NCBI GenBank assembly: GCA_025201765.1
Contig: MU623447.1
Coordinates: forward strand, 1-64,000
Direction of reading: 5' to 3'
DNA: 64,000 bases
From: Daldinia sp. FL1419
Lineage: Eukaryota > Ascomycota > Sordariomycetes > Xylariales > Hypoxylaceae
Shown: positions 11,277 to 23,125 of the stretch, one piece after another
How the letters are laid out: each line of letters begins with the position of its first letter
Position numbering within the stretch: position 1 is the stretch's first letter
Translations under genes and position numbers: made by a program
The notes under the pieces: model-generated
Seen by the model: only the letters and a program-made list of their open reading frames with translations
Told to the model about the DNA's origin: nothing
Databases searched by the model: none

Positions 11277-12410
11277 ATGTCTGGAGCTGGGGTATGTCAA
11301 CAACCACCTACAAATCAGCTTTGAAGCTACGCACAAACGATGTTAACGCGGTGCCTTAGGATCGAGAGGCCGTCTTCCCGACGCGGCAGTCGTTGGGTAT
11401 TATGAAGGCGAAGCTCAAGGGAGCTGAAACAGGTCACAGTTTACTGAAGCGGAAGAGTGAGGCCCTTACGAAGTACGTGAAGCTCGCCTACCACTTTACC
11501 TTGACTTGTGCTAACTTGTATGCCCAGACGTTTCCGAGGTAGATATAACAAAACGATAGTATATCTAATCTACCACGGTAATTAACCAAATCCACAGAAA
11601 TCACTCGGCGAATCGACGAAGCGAAGCGCAAGATGGGTCGGGTCATGCAGATCGCTGCGTTTTCTCTGGCAGAAGTCACGTACGCTGTAGGAGGTGATAT
11701 CGGCTACCAAGTACAAGAATCCGCTCGATCGGCGCGCTTCCGACTACGAACCAAGCAAGACAACGTCTCTGGTGTCTTGTTACCCTCATTCGAGAGCTAC
11801 CTGACAGAGGGGAACAACGATTTCGGTCTGACGGGTCTTGGAAAAGGTGGACAACAGGTACAGAGGTGTAGAGAGACTTATGCGCGTGCCGTAGAAACGC
11901 TGGTCGAGCTTGCGAGTCTGCAAACTGCCTTTGTGATTTTGGATGAGGTCATCAAGGTTGTGAACCGAAGAGGTGAGCTAAATATTAAGCGTAAACAATA
12001 TTGAGAACCAAGCTAACTTTCTTCGATTACAGTCAATGCCATGTAAAACACCCCGGCCCAGACACATACAAGATATGAACTAACCGGTTGGCAGAGAACA
12101 CGTTATCATCCCGAGAACAGAAAATACTATCAAGTGTATGTGTATCTCCCCTAGTATACAGAAAAAACAGCTAATACCAGTCCAAGACATCAACTCAGAG
12201 CTCGACGAACTAGATCGAGAGGAATTCTACAGATTGAAGAAGGTCGCCGGCAAGAAGCAACGCGATACCGCCGCCGCGGATGCCGAGATGAAGGCCAAAA
12301 AAGAAGCCCAGGCCAACGCCCAGGCAAGCGGACAGGAAAAGGCCCCAGCCAACGATTCGGGACCAACGGATATGCTAGCCACCGGCGAAGATGACGATGT
12401 CATCTTCTAG
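11277..12410 (+). CDS. VMA8: V-type ATPase subunit D
   Basis: Model join(11277..11291,11360..11472,11528..11538,11598..11972,12033..12042,12095..12135,12187..12410), 262 aa. The subunit is part of the central stalk of the V1 sector, coupling ATP hydrolysis to proton pumping into vacuoles and Golgi. Family blocks seen are REAVFPTRQSLG, LLKRKSEALTKRFREI, AEVTYAVGGDIGYQVQ, VVNRRVNAIEHVIIPRTEN and KYINSELDELDREEFYRLKK. The gene is unusually fragmented: two micro-exons of 11 nt (11528-11538) and 10 nt (12033-12042) are needed to restore conserved sequence. The last intron must end at AAG (12186), skipping the CAG at 12178-12180, to give IKYINSELDEL. The C-terminal 50 residues are a charged Ala/Lys-rich tail, variable in the family. 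Confidence 0.95.
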
Positions 12411-12761
12411 TCTGGAGCAATGGAGATTATGATTTTATTAGGGGGGCGAACGGGAAAGTTGGTTTGGTCCTGAATTGCATCGTTTGTTGGGTTGTCATTG
12501 TGTATATTTGTATTCCTTATGATACCAACAGGCTAAAATGACCTTGTGATCCCGGTTTGTAGCAAAGATTAGGTTAGGTGCCTATTTACGTGAACAATTA
12601 ACCAGGTACGCATTGCTATCTCGACTTTCCTACGAGACTACGAGCATCCGCGCCGAATGCAGAAGGGTATAAAATATACGCGTATCATACAGACCCCATC
12701 CTTTCCCCCATCTCGCTCTTTTCTGCTTCTCCAAGTGTCACTCTTGTGTCCAAAAATTACC
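12411..12761. other. Convergent 3' intergenic region
   Basis: 350 bases between the stops of VMA8 and the U1A-like gene. It should hold both 3' UTRs and polyadenylation signals; nothing else was recognised. Confidence 0.5.
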
Positions 12762-13691
12762 CTACTGTCTCTGGTACGTGACCTTGATAATCTTGTCTCC
12801 AAGCGCCATACCAGCCGTATTCTCCTTGGCCGTGATAGCGCCCGCCTCGGCCTCGTATTCGATAAACGCGATACCTTTTCGGCCTGGCACAAGACGGACT
12901 TCGCGGAACCCTTCGAACCGGCCGAAGATACCCGTGAGGGCTTCGATGTCGTGGTAGTCGTCGGGGAGGTTTTGCACGAAGAGAATTTTGTTGGGGGGCA
13001 GGTATTCGTCAGGGACGACAGCGTTGGGACCGGCGGCTGGGCCAGTGGGTTTGAGGCCGCGAGCAACCTTTGTAGGGCGCTGGGCTTCGCCTGTAGGAGG
13101 GCCAGCGCCAGGACGCTTGAGACGTTTTTGCTCTTCGGCTGCTTCGGCGGCCTTCTTCTTGTCTGTTACAGGGAAATATGATGTTAGCCTTTGTCTCGTC
13201 CCTATTCCTAAAACAAGGCTCAAAAAGACAAAACTCACCCTTCTCAGCCAACCTTCTACGTTGATGCAGCTCAAACTCCTCCTTATTCCCGCTCGTCTTC
13301 ACCGTAGCATCACTCCTGGTGCGCGCGAGCGCAACCTGCATCGGTTTCTCAAACAACTCAAACCCCTGCAACTCTTCCACAGCCCGGATCGCGGATTCAG
13401 GACGATCGTAGACGATGAACGCCTGGCCCTTTGCTTTCAGATTTCGCTTCGCGACAATATCGATAATATTGCCGTACTCGGAAAATACAACCATAAGCAC
13501 CTCTCTAAGAGCATCGGGCTTAACGCGTTCTTCTAGGTTCCGTACGTATACGCTGTGGCATTCACGTTAGTCAAATCAAATCAGAACAGACCGGGGGCGC
13601 GGGCGCGCGTAAGAAAAAACCACGACTAGGGAGATTTGTATGTGTCGGAGTGCAATGACACATACGTAGAGATAGGTGGGCTTGCTGCCAT
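12762..13691 (-). CDS. U1A/U2B''-type snRNP protein with two RRM domains
   Basis: Model complement(join(12762..13162,13239..13552,13666..13691)), 246 aa. RRM1 (about residues 8-85) starts TVYVRNLEERV with RNP2-like VYVRNL and RNP1-like KGQAFIVY. A basic linker rich in K and E (DKKKAAEAAEEQKRLKRP) leads to RRM2 (about 172-246) with ILFVQNLP and RKGIAFIEY. This is the U1A/U2B''/SNF architecture (S. pombe Usp102, human SNRPA), which binds U1 or U2 snRNA stem-loops in the nucleus. I cannot tell from sequence alone whether it serves U1, U2 or both. The first exon is only 26 nt and is joined in phase 2. The intron acceptors CCACAG and TAACAG are standard. Confidence 0.9.
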
Positions 13692-14364
13692 CTTGGATGA
13701 TATATGACTTCTTCTTGGGAAGCTATTAGATAGATAGCTTTCACTCTTGACGGAAGATGCTTTAGCTTTTACGGTTTTGTAGTTGTCTCCGGACAAAGCA
13801 AGTTGGTACCTGGGAAGAGATCCAATGAACTCCAATTGATGTGAAATATCAGCTAACAGCTTATCGATAATGCGAGGTACGCGGTACGGTGCATTTGAAT
13901 GGGCCCATTTTTAATCTGTTCGCCAGCTGCCAGTCGTTAAAGTACACCTTGCCTCTATTTTGTAACGAGGTACGAATAGTTATGTCCTAGCCTAATAATT
14001 TGATGAAACCTGAGCGCAAACTCAAAATGTGAGTTCACGCCATTTAATTTGCCCTCAACACTAGAGCCAATCTGTTTCTGCAAGTAATAATTATGTAAGC
14101 TCTAGATTTAATCCTACTAATATGTGTCGTCATCAGGCTCTGATTATATGTAACCAGCTTAAGTAGTTACTTTTTCCACTTCACAGGTAGAGTAATCTCC
14201 TCCTCTAAGTCGTTGTATTATACAATCCACAATACCGGCGTGCTCTATTCTAGCCATACGCCAGACACGCAGTCCATGGTTTTTTTCGGGGAAAATTTTT
14301 TTTTTTTTTTTTTTTTTTTTTGCACCGCTCTGCCTCTCCCTGCTATGGATATCTCTATCGGCAT
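13692..14364. other. Intergenic with poly-T tract
   Basis: Upstream of the U1A-like gene and downstream of the GEA stop. It contains a 26-base T run at 14296-14321, next to the GEA 3' end. No gene was seen. Confidence 0.5.
14296..14321. repeat. Poly-T homopolymer
   Basis: An uninterrupted run of 26 T residues on the + strand (poly-A in the sense of the neighbouring GEA gene), 43 bases past its stop codon. Confidence 0.9.
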
Positions 14365-17300
14365 CTAAGTTGCTGCAACTCCCTCCTCGCTATTACCTTT
14401 TTCCTCAGTCGTTTGGTCTTTAGCTGATTCTTCGGTGGAAATCCGCTTCCTCTCTACCGCAGGCTCCGGCTCCGGCTCCGGCTCTTCTAATGCTAGTTCG
14501 TTACGCAGGTCTGGCAAGAAGCGATCTATGCGTTTCCATGTTTCCACCCATAAGTTCTCTTGTGATGGGTCCTTGCTCGGAGGAACAAGGTATCCGCTGC
14601 TCGACATGAATAGCAGTACATTTTTCAGGTTCTCGGGGACAGCCTCCTCCTATATGCGTCATTAGTAAACTTAAAGATGAGATGAGCAACTTTTAAATAC
14701 TTACCAAACTGTCGCCCTGGCCACTATTCATAAGTCTATCCATTATATCGATGATTTTCAACCACAGATCCAGCATGCCATCCCACTTGGAGAGAAGCAC
14801 GAGGTATTGCAGGAATGTCTTGCAGAGAAGAGAGGCGACCTGTACCCTTGTTTCGCTCATGCCATCCCTATCAGAAGAATAGACTTCTGGCTTCAATAGC
14901 CTCAAGATTAGAGGGAATAAGACCTCCCCGAAAATGGCGGTCCATTCCTCATGATCGCTACAGGTTAACTCAGGGGATAGGAGTGACCTCTGGAGTGACG
15001 AAAAAGCTAGAGACCGCACTTCGCGGCACGGGTTGGTACATTGCGTCGTCAGCGCTTTGAAGATAGGTAGCCAGTATGCCGACCATGCTGCGGCGGAGTT
15101 AGTGAAAATCATAAATATGGAATTAGATAAACCTGCCTTCGCTGTTTTCGAGATGAGACTGCTTCATCAAATGAGGAATACGAGCTGTCATGCTGGAAAT
15201 AAGGTTGACGGCTTTTACGCCCCGTGAAACCACGGCATTATCACTAAATCTGGTTAGATCATGGCTGAAGGTAAAGTGATGGAAAACATACCTCGAGACC
15301 TCTTTCTTCGGTGGTCGCGCGTTCCTCTGCCTCCTTTCGCCCTTCTGCTCAAGTGCGCCGACCTTAGCGGCTGTGGCATATTCATTTAATAGAGCGATTG
15401 CAGCCTCGTAGTTATCCGCAATGATTGCCGATGGAGAACCTGATATGCCACCCTCCAAGATCTCGAAAACGGTGGAAGACGCGTTGGAGTTGCTAGCAAG
15501 GATGCGTAAAATGAGCCAAAAATCGGGCGAGGTCATAATTTCGCTTCGTAGGGGTCCTGGTTGGTCAATACACAGCTTAAGCCCTTGTAGAACTAGCTGT
15601 GAAGTCTTCACAAGGGTCTCTTTAGGGAAGCTAGATATGGCGTGTAATAAGACGGGCGGCCGTACAAAGTCGTGTTCCTTAACTGTTAGTTAGTACGAGT
15701 GAGTACACCTAGCCGTAATTATGGTACTACTTACATAGCTAGCCTTTAGAACATTAAATTGATAGAAAGCTGCTCGCGAAACGAGGATGGGGTGATGTTG
15801 GGGGGAGTCACGTAGGATCATCTGCAAAGCTTCGGCGACGGGTTTGCCGAGTTTTTCAACAGTCTCGTCGTCCCGTAATGCGAGCGCAGTACAGAATTCC
15901 AGTATATATACGACCGCGGGGTCGTAGGTAGGTTTCTTAGAGGGTGTTTTAGATCCACTTGTTGGTGAAGAAGGTAAACTCTCCGATTTTACCGTGATGA
16001 CCGGTACAGCTGAGCTTTCGTCGTCGGGCAATTCGTCTAACAGAGCTTCAAGAAGTGGCGATAACAAATCCGCCGAAAGGGCTCTAAGGCAGGATCAGTA
16101 ATGTCTAGATTATAAGGGCACTGAATAGCTTACGATATATTCGCGAAAACACTTTCTAGATCGCAGGCCTTGATGCAATCAACCGTGCTTAACGAACTTT
16201 CGATCTCTTCGGCGGAGGGTTCCGGCGGATCATCGGCTGCGTAACTAGAAATGTACGAAGATAACACGGAAATGAGACCTGTATCGGCGGTTTTGGTCGC
16301 TCGGTCAATAACTTGAGAAGGAGTGTGAAGGGGGATTTTTGGAAGATTCAGCTTCTCAAAATCTTTATTGAAGAACGAGGAGGGAATGAGAGAGTTGACG
16401 AATAGTTTCAGCCAAATCCGAATAATCTAGACTAGTTAGCTTAATACAGGCCAGGTTGTTCAAGAAACTTACGTGCTGCCAACCCTTTCGGATCACTTGT
16501 TCGCTCCCCTTAACAACACGGAATAGGACCAGTGTAGCAAGTTGCGCTTTGAAGTCTCTGCCGAGCTTAACGGCGAGTTCACTAACCATCACGCTATCGC
16601 CATCATCTGATACCTTCACCTCCGTGTTGAGAGCGGTGCTTGATAAGCCGTCCGTATCTAGAGTAGTCATATAGCTAAGGTTCTGGATGATACGATCCAA
16701 AGCCTCTGTTACACCATATCTAGATGCGATTTGTGCACATTGGTCGAATCCTGTAACAACTCTCGAGAACACAGCGTCGTCAGTTGCGGACATAAATACG
16801 TATGATAAAGTTGAGACGATCGGTTTCCAGGTCGTGGCAAACATATCAGCGTCGTAGATATTAGTATCGCAAAGTACCAACGGACCAGCAGATTCACTCT
16901 TGAGAAGCAATTCTCTCCACGCATAGTCAAAAGCATGTTTATTATCGTGCTCATCGGGAAGGATAATCTCGTCGGACTTGATGGCTTCGAAAGTTAATTC
17001 GAGATATTCGGGAGGGAAATCCTTGGAACCGTTAACACCACGTAAATTGCGCGCGAAATCTACAAGCTCCATGCGCTTTGAGCCCTTGAGCTTCGGGCTA
17101 TGCTGATCGACATTCAGCATGATTATAGCATACGTGAGAATGAACACAGCATCCTCGCTCGCAACAATATCAGAGCCCGAGGTCGCAAAGTACTTCTTCG
17201 CGAACGCAGTCACTATTCGCTCGATAAGCGGTGACTCGCCAGGGAGTCGGAAACTCTCGAGAAGAAGTCGCACGGCTTCGTCTACACGCTTGCCGGAGAA

Positions 17301-19520
17301 ATCGAAAAGATCCAAAAAGGCATTGAGATAATCATCGTTACCCCTTTTCGATATGAATTCGCCAATCACCGCTTTGGAGACCCGAGACGTGCTTCGGAAA
17401 AACTTGGCAGCGGACACTGGGTCGTCGGTGATGATCTTTTGTTCTCTCAGATATCCTAGGCCTTCCTTTGGTTTTTCATTGAACTTTGTTGCGCCCTTGA
17501 TGATTACTTTCTTCCTTCGCCTCTCTTCTTGGAGACTCGCTCGATCTGGCAGCCCGTCTGAGACCGGCTCATCGTCAAGGCGATCAGCTATGGACTGGAC
17601 AAATCCAAGAAGTGCATCTAAACAAAGGGGCGGTACGCTAGTTGTGCTCCACGTGGCAGAGTCAGGTAGGGCGCTTCGTGAAAGTAGCCCAATCATGTCC
17701 TCGCACAGATTTCCGCGATTCGCATCGGAGTCATAATTAACAAATAGTTCCACTAGGAAGGTTGGCATCCGGGTAAGAGCTCCGATACTTTCAACCATGG
17801 CTTGACGAGCGTCCGGTTTTCGTGCACCGCCTTCCATACCTAACTTCTGTCGGTCCTTAACCGGCACAGGAGTCGACCTGCCGCTGCCTCCTTGTGAGGG
17901 AGGTGGTTTTACTCCACTTGGTCTTTGCGGGATTCCATCGTAAAGCGAAGGGTCAATATTCTCCTCGCGGGGGATTTCGACCGGGGGGTGTAAACATGCA
18001 ATAAGGTAAGATAAGAAAAGTTCCTGTTGTAATTTTAAGACTCCTCGACAAGTTTCAAGTAATGTCCCAGCTACAATGAGTGATTCCTGGAGAATGGCCA
18101 TATTATCTGATCGGACAAGTTGAAACAAGTGTCGGCATAACCTATCTTCGGCCACCACAGCTAGAGCGGGATGTCTTGCTATTGATGGACCAGCGACCTC
18201 TAGGGCAACGTGAATGATTCGTAGTGCCATAACTCTCATCGTATCTCCTTGCTGTTTGTCATGGGGGTCCAATAAGTCTACAAGAACCCTAAACAGCTCT
18301 TTCATGGATGGTAATGAATAGGGTTTAATCTCAAGAGAGTCGTCCAATTCAGCCGTTTCCATCGTGGATCTTATTTCTATATCCTTGGGTGTTCCTTCGG
18401 AACCAGAAGAATCTCGCGGTTCACCACCAGGGGCGTCAGAAGATGCAATAACGTTGTTACCGTTAGTAGAGGGGACCATTTTTACGCCTTCCATATCCCC
18501 ATTCGCTTGGTGGTCCAAGGCTTCCAAGTCATCACCAGCTTCGACCTCGAGATATTTGAGATGCTCAAAGATAATTTGGCACATACGGACCATAGCCGCT
18601 TCGGCCGTCCTTCGGAGGAGCTCGGATAATCGTGACTGGCAACACATAGTTAAGCCTGTTTCCATCATTTCACAAACGCTCTCGTCGCTTAACAATTCGC
18701 CACCTGGTCCAGATAACATATCCTCCATCAAGTGTAAGATCATTAGCAAAACAACCTCATCCTGAGCAGAGTCGCTCGCTTCGAAACGGCAATGGGTTAT
18801 CGCTGTCGACAAGGATTGCATGGCAAGTGGAAATCGTGGAGAGCTAGGATTTATGAACCCGTAAGAGAGGAATTTCCGAATCGCCTTCAGTGCTAAGATA
18901 GTTATGGGAGCAGAAGTCGAGGAAGCTTGTATCACTTGAAGAAACGGGTTGAGTAAAGCCGGGGCGTCGAACTCGTGAATATCTAAGGCAATATGTTAAC
19001 AACACCCGCGTTATAAATCGTATAGATCTTTCGTATTACCTTTGCAGCTCGATAACTCATGGCGAAGGCGACCAAAGCCAGCCATTAGAGGATTGTCCTG
19101 CATACTCTTGCCCTTCTTTCCCCGCAAACCCCACCGATTCGCGACCCCAAAGTCTTGTGCGCCATCTATTCCTGAGCTTGTCATAGAACTTTTGCTTCCT
19201 GGGCGCAACAGAGGGCTAGGCGGGCCTAGCTGAATGGGATTGGGATTGCCGCCTAGTATAGAGGATACTGATGAGCCCGCCCATCGAGCATGCTTTCGCA
19301 TGGCAGAAGTAACCGATATACATTCTGATATAACCAACGAAGCTGGATCGACAGCTACTGTTACAGGTCGACTTCGAAAGTGCGCGTTGGGTACTTGGAC
19401 ATCGGTGTTCATAGCCCTGCTCCCAGCTGCGCTTTGGGGAAGTGGGAGACCCAAGCTACTCGGCTCGGTCGCAAGCTCTGATTCCATGTTGTTTCTTCTC
19501 AGTTGCTCATCTCGACTCAT
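14365..19520 (-). CDS. Sec7-domain ARF guanine-nucleotide exchange factor (GBF1/Gea1-Gea2 type)
   Basis: Model complement(join(14365..14649,14705..15087,15137..15243,15292..15677,15735..16083,16134..16426,16473..18982,19040..19520)), 1597 aa, normal for fungal Gea proteins. It activates Arf1 on the cis-Golgi to recruit COPI. The N-terminal DCB region has VISECISVTSAMRKHARW. The Sec7 domain is at about residues 650-835, with the catalytic glutamate E743 in FRLPGESPLIERI, the loop LNVDQHSPKLKG, and NGSKDFPPEYL. Downstream HDS regions follow (WQH|IIRIWLKLF, RPPVLLHAISSF, SRGVKAVNLISSMTARIPHL, AYWLPIFKALTTQC). The C-terminus ends with an EPEPEPEP run. The intron 15088-15136 appears to use a GC donor. 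The intron 15678-15734 either ends at AAG or uses a donor 5 bases later, changing the local residues. No other start is plausible. Confidence 0.95.
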
Positions 19521-20625
19521 TCTCGCCTAAAAGGGCGATGCTCGGTTCGGGAGTAATCGACGATAAATTAGGGATGGTCGTATGTATTATCGCCGTCGCA
19601 CAATAGGAGATTCGAAGTCGGTTGTGTTGGTGTAAATCGACTTGACACCTTGAATGCAGGATCCGAGATTTGAAATGATTGTCTAAAAGTCGCTAAACAA
19701 CCAAGAATTACGACTCCTTCTCATTGTCCAATTACGTTTAGCACGTAGACATGAACAAGTTGTCGTGAATCGTACCTTAAGTATAGGTAGGTAATTAATA
19801 GTATGAAGCTCTAAAGTTAATTAGTGGTAGTCACCTATCAATAAGTATACCTAACTATGTATTACCTATCAATACCATTAATTGTGTTAATCGGACCTAA
19901 CCACTTATCGCAATCGAACAACAGGGTCCTTAGAAATCTTTTCACGTGCCAGAAAATTACTGCCAGCTGTGAAAGTAATCGGTAGTCGGCTGTCCGATTG
20001 TGACAGCGTGGCGGCAACCACGCTGCCCGGCCCCTAACTTTATGTACTAAATACAGTGGATGTACCCCCTAAAGTACTACATACATAGGTACCTCCCACC
20101 AACATCTTCAACTTCCAGGGTTTAGATGATTTTAAGGGGTAAGCTTCGTAGTTCTAATGGTGCAGCTCAATACTTTTCAAAAGCCTTGTCCGGTACTGTT
20201 CGTGAAATGAATTATGGTATTACGTCTTTTCGTGACCACTGAAATAAGGACGTCACTCATAACTCGGCGGCACAACTATATAGCTCAGCTCGAACGAGAA
20301 GATCAACTAATAAAGTAATATAGCCTCAAGGCCAATCTATACAATCAACGCGGTCCCGTTGCCGCGCTGGAAAAAATATCCCATGCTTTCATAATCATGC
20401 ATCGGATACGACCAAAACGCCAGTGCCATGATCTTTGCCATGGTCCTTGCTATTGTACAAGCGACCAAGTGATCACATGTGTGCGCCCCTATCCTTCCCC
20501 TTTTGCCCCAAACGACTTTTTTTTTCTCCTTTCCACACACCTAACGCATAGTGAGTTGGGAAGTTTGATGAAAAGCCTCACTACAACCCAAAGGCCATCA
20601 GTCATTATATCCTAGACATCATTCC
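19521..20625. other. Upstream region of GEA and 3' flank of MNN9
   Basis: 1.1 kb with no supported gene. It contains AT-rich stretches and TAGGTA words near 19785-19870. The GEA promoter should lie immediately left, at 19521-20000. Confidence 0.5.
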
Positions 20626-22302
20626 TTAGGCCTCTACCCTAAATTGGTTGTTCGGCCTCTCCCCTACTTTTTCTCCCGCTGCTTTCGAGTCCTGACTTGA
20701 CTCTTGTTGACTCTCGGACTCCCGTTCTTGTTGGGCTTCCTTAGCCAAGTTTTGTATTTGAGATTTATCTTGTTCCCACTGAGCATTAGTGTCACTAAAC
20801 TGCTCTTTGACTTTCTTCTCCCGTTCCTGCCTTTCTTTCTCTTCAGCCTCTTTAGCTTGGCGCTCTGCCTCCATCTCCTATTCTTGAATTAGCACGTGCC
20901 TTAATTGCGAATAATAAATTTCCAACTTACTTCCATGTGTCGAATGTCGTCCACGCTGGGCTCGTACAAATGCCAGATTGTGTAATGAGGGAGCCCAACC
21001 ACGGAGAATTGCATTCGTTTAGCCATCTAAACCCACTGTCAGCCCCGGAGCCATGGAATTAAGAAAATTGAAATTACCTTGCCAAATCCTTCAGTCTCCG
21101 CGTGCTTTTCGAAACTGAAGGCAGGAAAATGGACACCAGACCTGAAAACTCTGGCCTTAGCTAGAATACTAACACCTCCTACACCATCAATTTCCATTTC
21201 CATATCCGGGTCACCGTAAGGGTCACGGAGGTAGGCCAAGTGAGGTCGCCAAGTAGCATATTCGGCGTATCCTTCAACGATCACGGCATCTTCATCAAGG
21301 GTGTCAGCAAGAGCCAACGCCGTTTCCGACTCTTGCCATGAATTTAAATCGTAGGGTTGTTCCCCGCCAAGCCAATCGGGAAGCGGTCGCCAGACATCTG
21401 CCTCATAGTCAGTAACAAAAATGGTCAAAAAGTTTAAGAAAACTTACTCGGTACGATAACGTCCTTGTTATGGCGCATCAAATCTTCCAGAATGGTAAAG
21501 GGCGCGGTTTCCACGTCTACATCTCTCCAATACACCCACGAATGATACGGACGGAGAGTCGCACTCAACAGCCAGTTGCGCGCTTGGGCCATCAGCTTTC
21601 GACGGCTTGCTTGTGCAGCAAACCCGTGACGACTCTCGACATCCTGATTGACTTTTTGACCGAAGTCCTTTTCGATAATGGATATTTCTCCGTAGGGTTG
21701 TGTTGGGTCCTCGCTGGCTTGTAGGGCTTCGAGCTTCTCTACAAGCACTTCTAAAGTCCTATCCTTCGAATCGGAAACGAGGAAAGCGAGGTCGATAAGA
21801 TGATGAGGATACGTAAAATTGCGGAGGTGGGAGAACATCATGTTGAGATGGGGTTCGGCATCTCGTAGAGGAACACATAGGAGAATACGTTCTTCTCTTT
21901 CCCAGCCACGGGCGGTACCCTGAACATTCGAGAGATCATAGTAACGCACGGTGTCCATCAAAACATCTCCACTTGAACTTAGAAGACCCAGAGAGAAGAG
22001 AGAAGTAAATGATCCACCCCCAGGTCGAAAAAAGAACCATATCAGGACGATAACAGTAGCGAGTATGCCCAATCGCGTCAGTAGATTTCTCCGTCGACGG
22101 GCCGCAGGTGTCGATGCGCGGGGCTGAAATCTAATAATAATATATCGGTCAGAAAAAAAATCATCACACATTACCCAAGCCACCGGAGACCAATGACGCG
22201 TTAAGATCAAGAGTTGACCAACCTATGAGGAGATATATCGAATGTGTTGGTATTGCGTGGATAGCCATTGGAGTATCCAGCGGAATGATGTCTGGGCATC
22301 AT
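20626..22302 (-). CDS. MNN9: Mannan polymerase complex subunit Mnn9 (GT62)
   Basis: Model complement(join(20626..20877,20931..21026,21078..21397,21448..22130,22223..22302)), 476 aa. It is a type II Golgi membrane alpha-mannosyltransferase of the Mnn9/Anp1/Van1 family that extends the N-glycan mannan backbone. The start at 22302 gives MMPRHHSAGYSNGYPRN and a cytosolic tail; a signal anchor (LLTRLGILATVIVLIWFFF) follows. Conserved catalytic-domain blocks are YYDLSNVQGTARGWEREER, YPHHLIDLAFLVSD, FGQKVNQD, HSWVYWRDVDVET (with the DxD metal motif), VWRPLPDWLGGEQPYDLNSW, EGYAEYATWRPHLAYLRDP and HFPAFSFEKHAETEGFGK. The C-terminus is a charged coiled-coil (residues about 395-476). The resemblance is closest to Mnn9 within the family. 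All introns are 49-92 bp with standard ends. Confidence 0.95.
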
Positions 22303-23125
22303 CTTGGAACTGGTCGAGGATGCATACGAGGGCAACATTCGCAATATGTGGGAGGATTAAGCCGATGATGACGAGATGCGCAACGGGTTACTCGAAGATT
22401 GCTGTTGCGAACGATAAGACCCTTATTTTCGAGACGGGGCGCCGTTAGGGGCTGAAGTCTTTAGGGTACGCGAAGAACCTCTTATAGATTCATGAGTGAG
22501 GATATGACGGCGATATATTAGAGGTTAAAGGGTCTAGGTTTAAATTGACTACCTGAGCAGAGGATGAGGTATATGAGTCAATTCAGGTCGTCGTTGTCGT
22601 CGTCAACATCAAATGCATGTCAATAAAATGCAACGAAATGCACGAAATGCACTGATAGTACGAAGTTACAGGGCGGAATAGTTAATCAAAAAGGTGTCCG
22701 AGTTTGGGAAACATGCTAATTGCGCTAACGTTTATCGTCCAAATTAGCACGCTGATAAGCATGTAGCGGGAATAGACAGATAGACTAAGCTATCGCCAAG
22801 CCGGGCTAGTAAGTTATCCAAGATGTTTCAGATTTGGTCTTGCTGTAGACCATAATGCACGGACCATTTTACATTTCAGCGCATACCTTACGTAAAAAAC
22901 GAATCCTTAAAAATCACACGTTTTATTTATTCATCTGCTACTCTGCAGTTCAACAATAATCATCAATGTCTAGGTCTACACCAGAAAAAAGGAAGAAAAA
23001 AAGAAAAGAAAAAAAAAGAAAAAAAAAGAGAAGAAATATTTAAGAATCACATCCCAGAGAAACTAAGATCATGCTTTCCTTCCCAATAGTAAAACAGCAG
23101 ATTCGCCAAGTAATAAATCTTTTTT
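22303..23125. other. Intergenic, purine-rich tract
   Basis: MNN9 upstream region on the left. A purine-rich (GAAA)n-like stretch runs at about 22980-23035, next to the MFS stop. No gene was seen. Confidence 0.5.

Noticed and set aside
12657..13181. 174-aa + strand frame over the U1A-like gene
   Set aside because: It overlaps two conserved RRM domains on the other strand and has no domain of its own.
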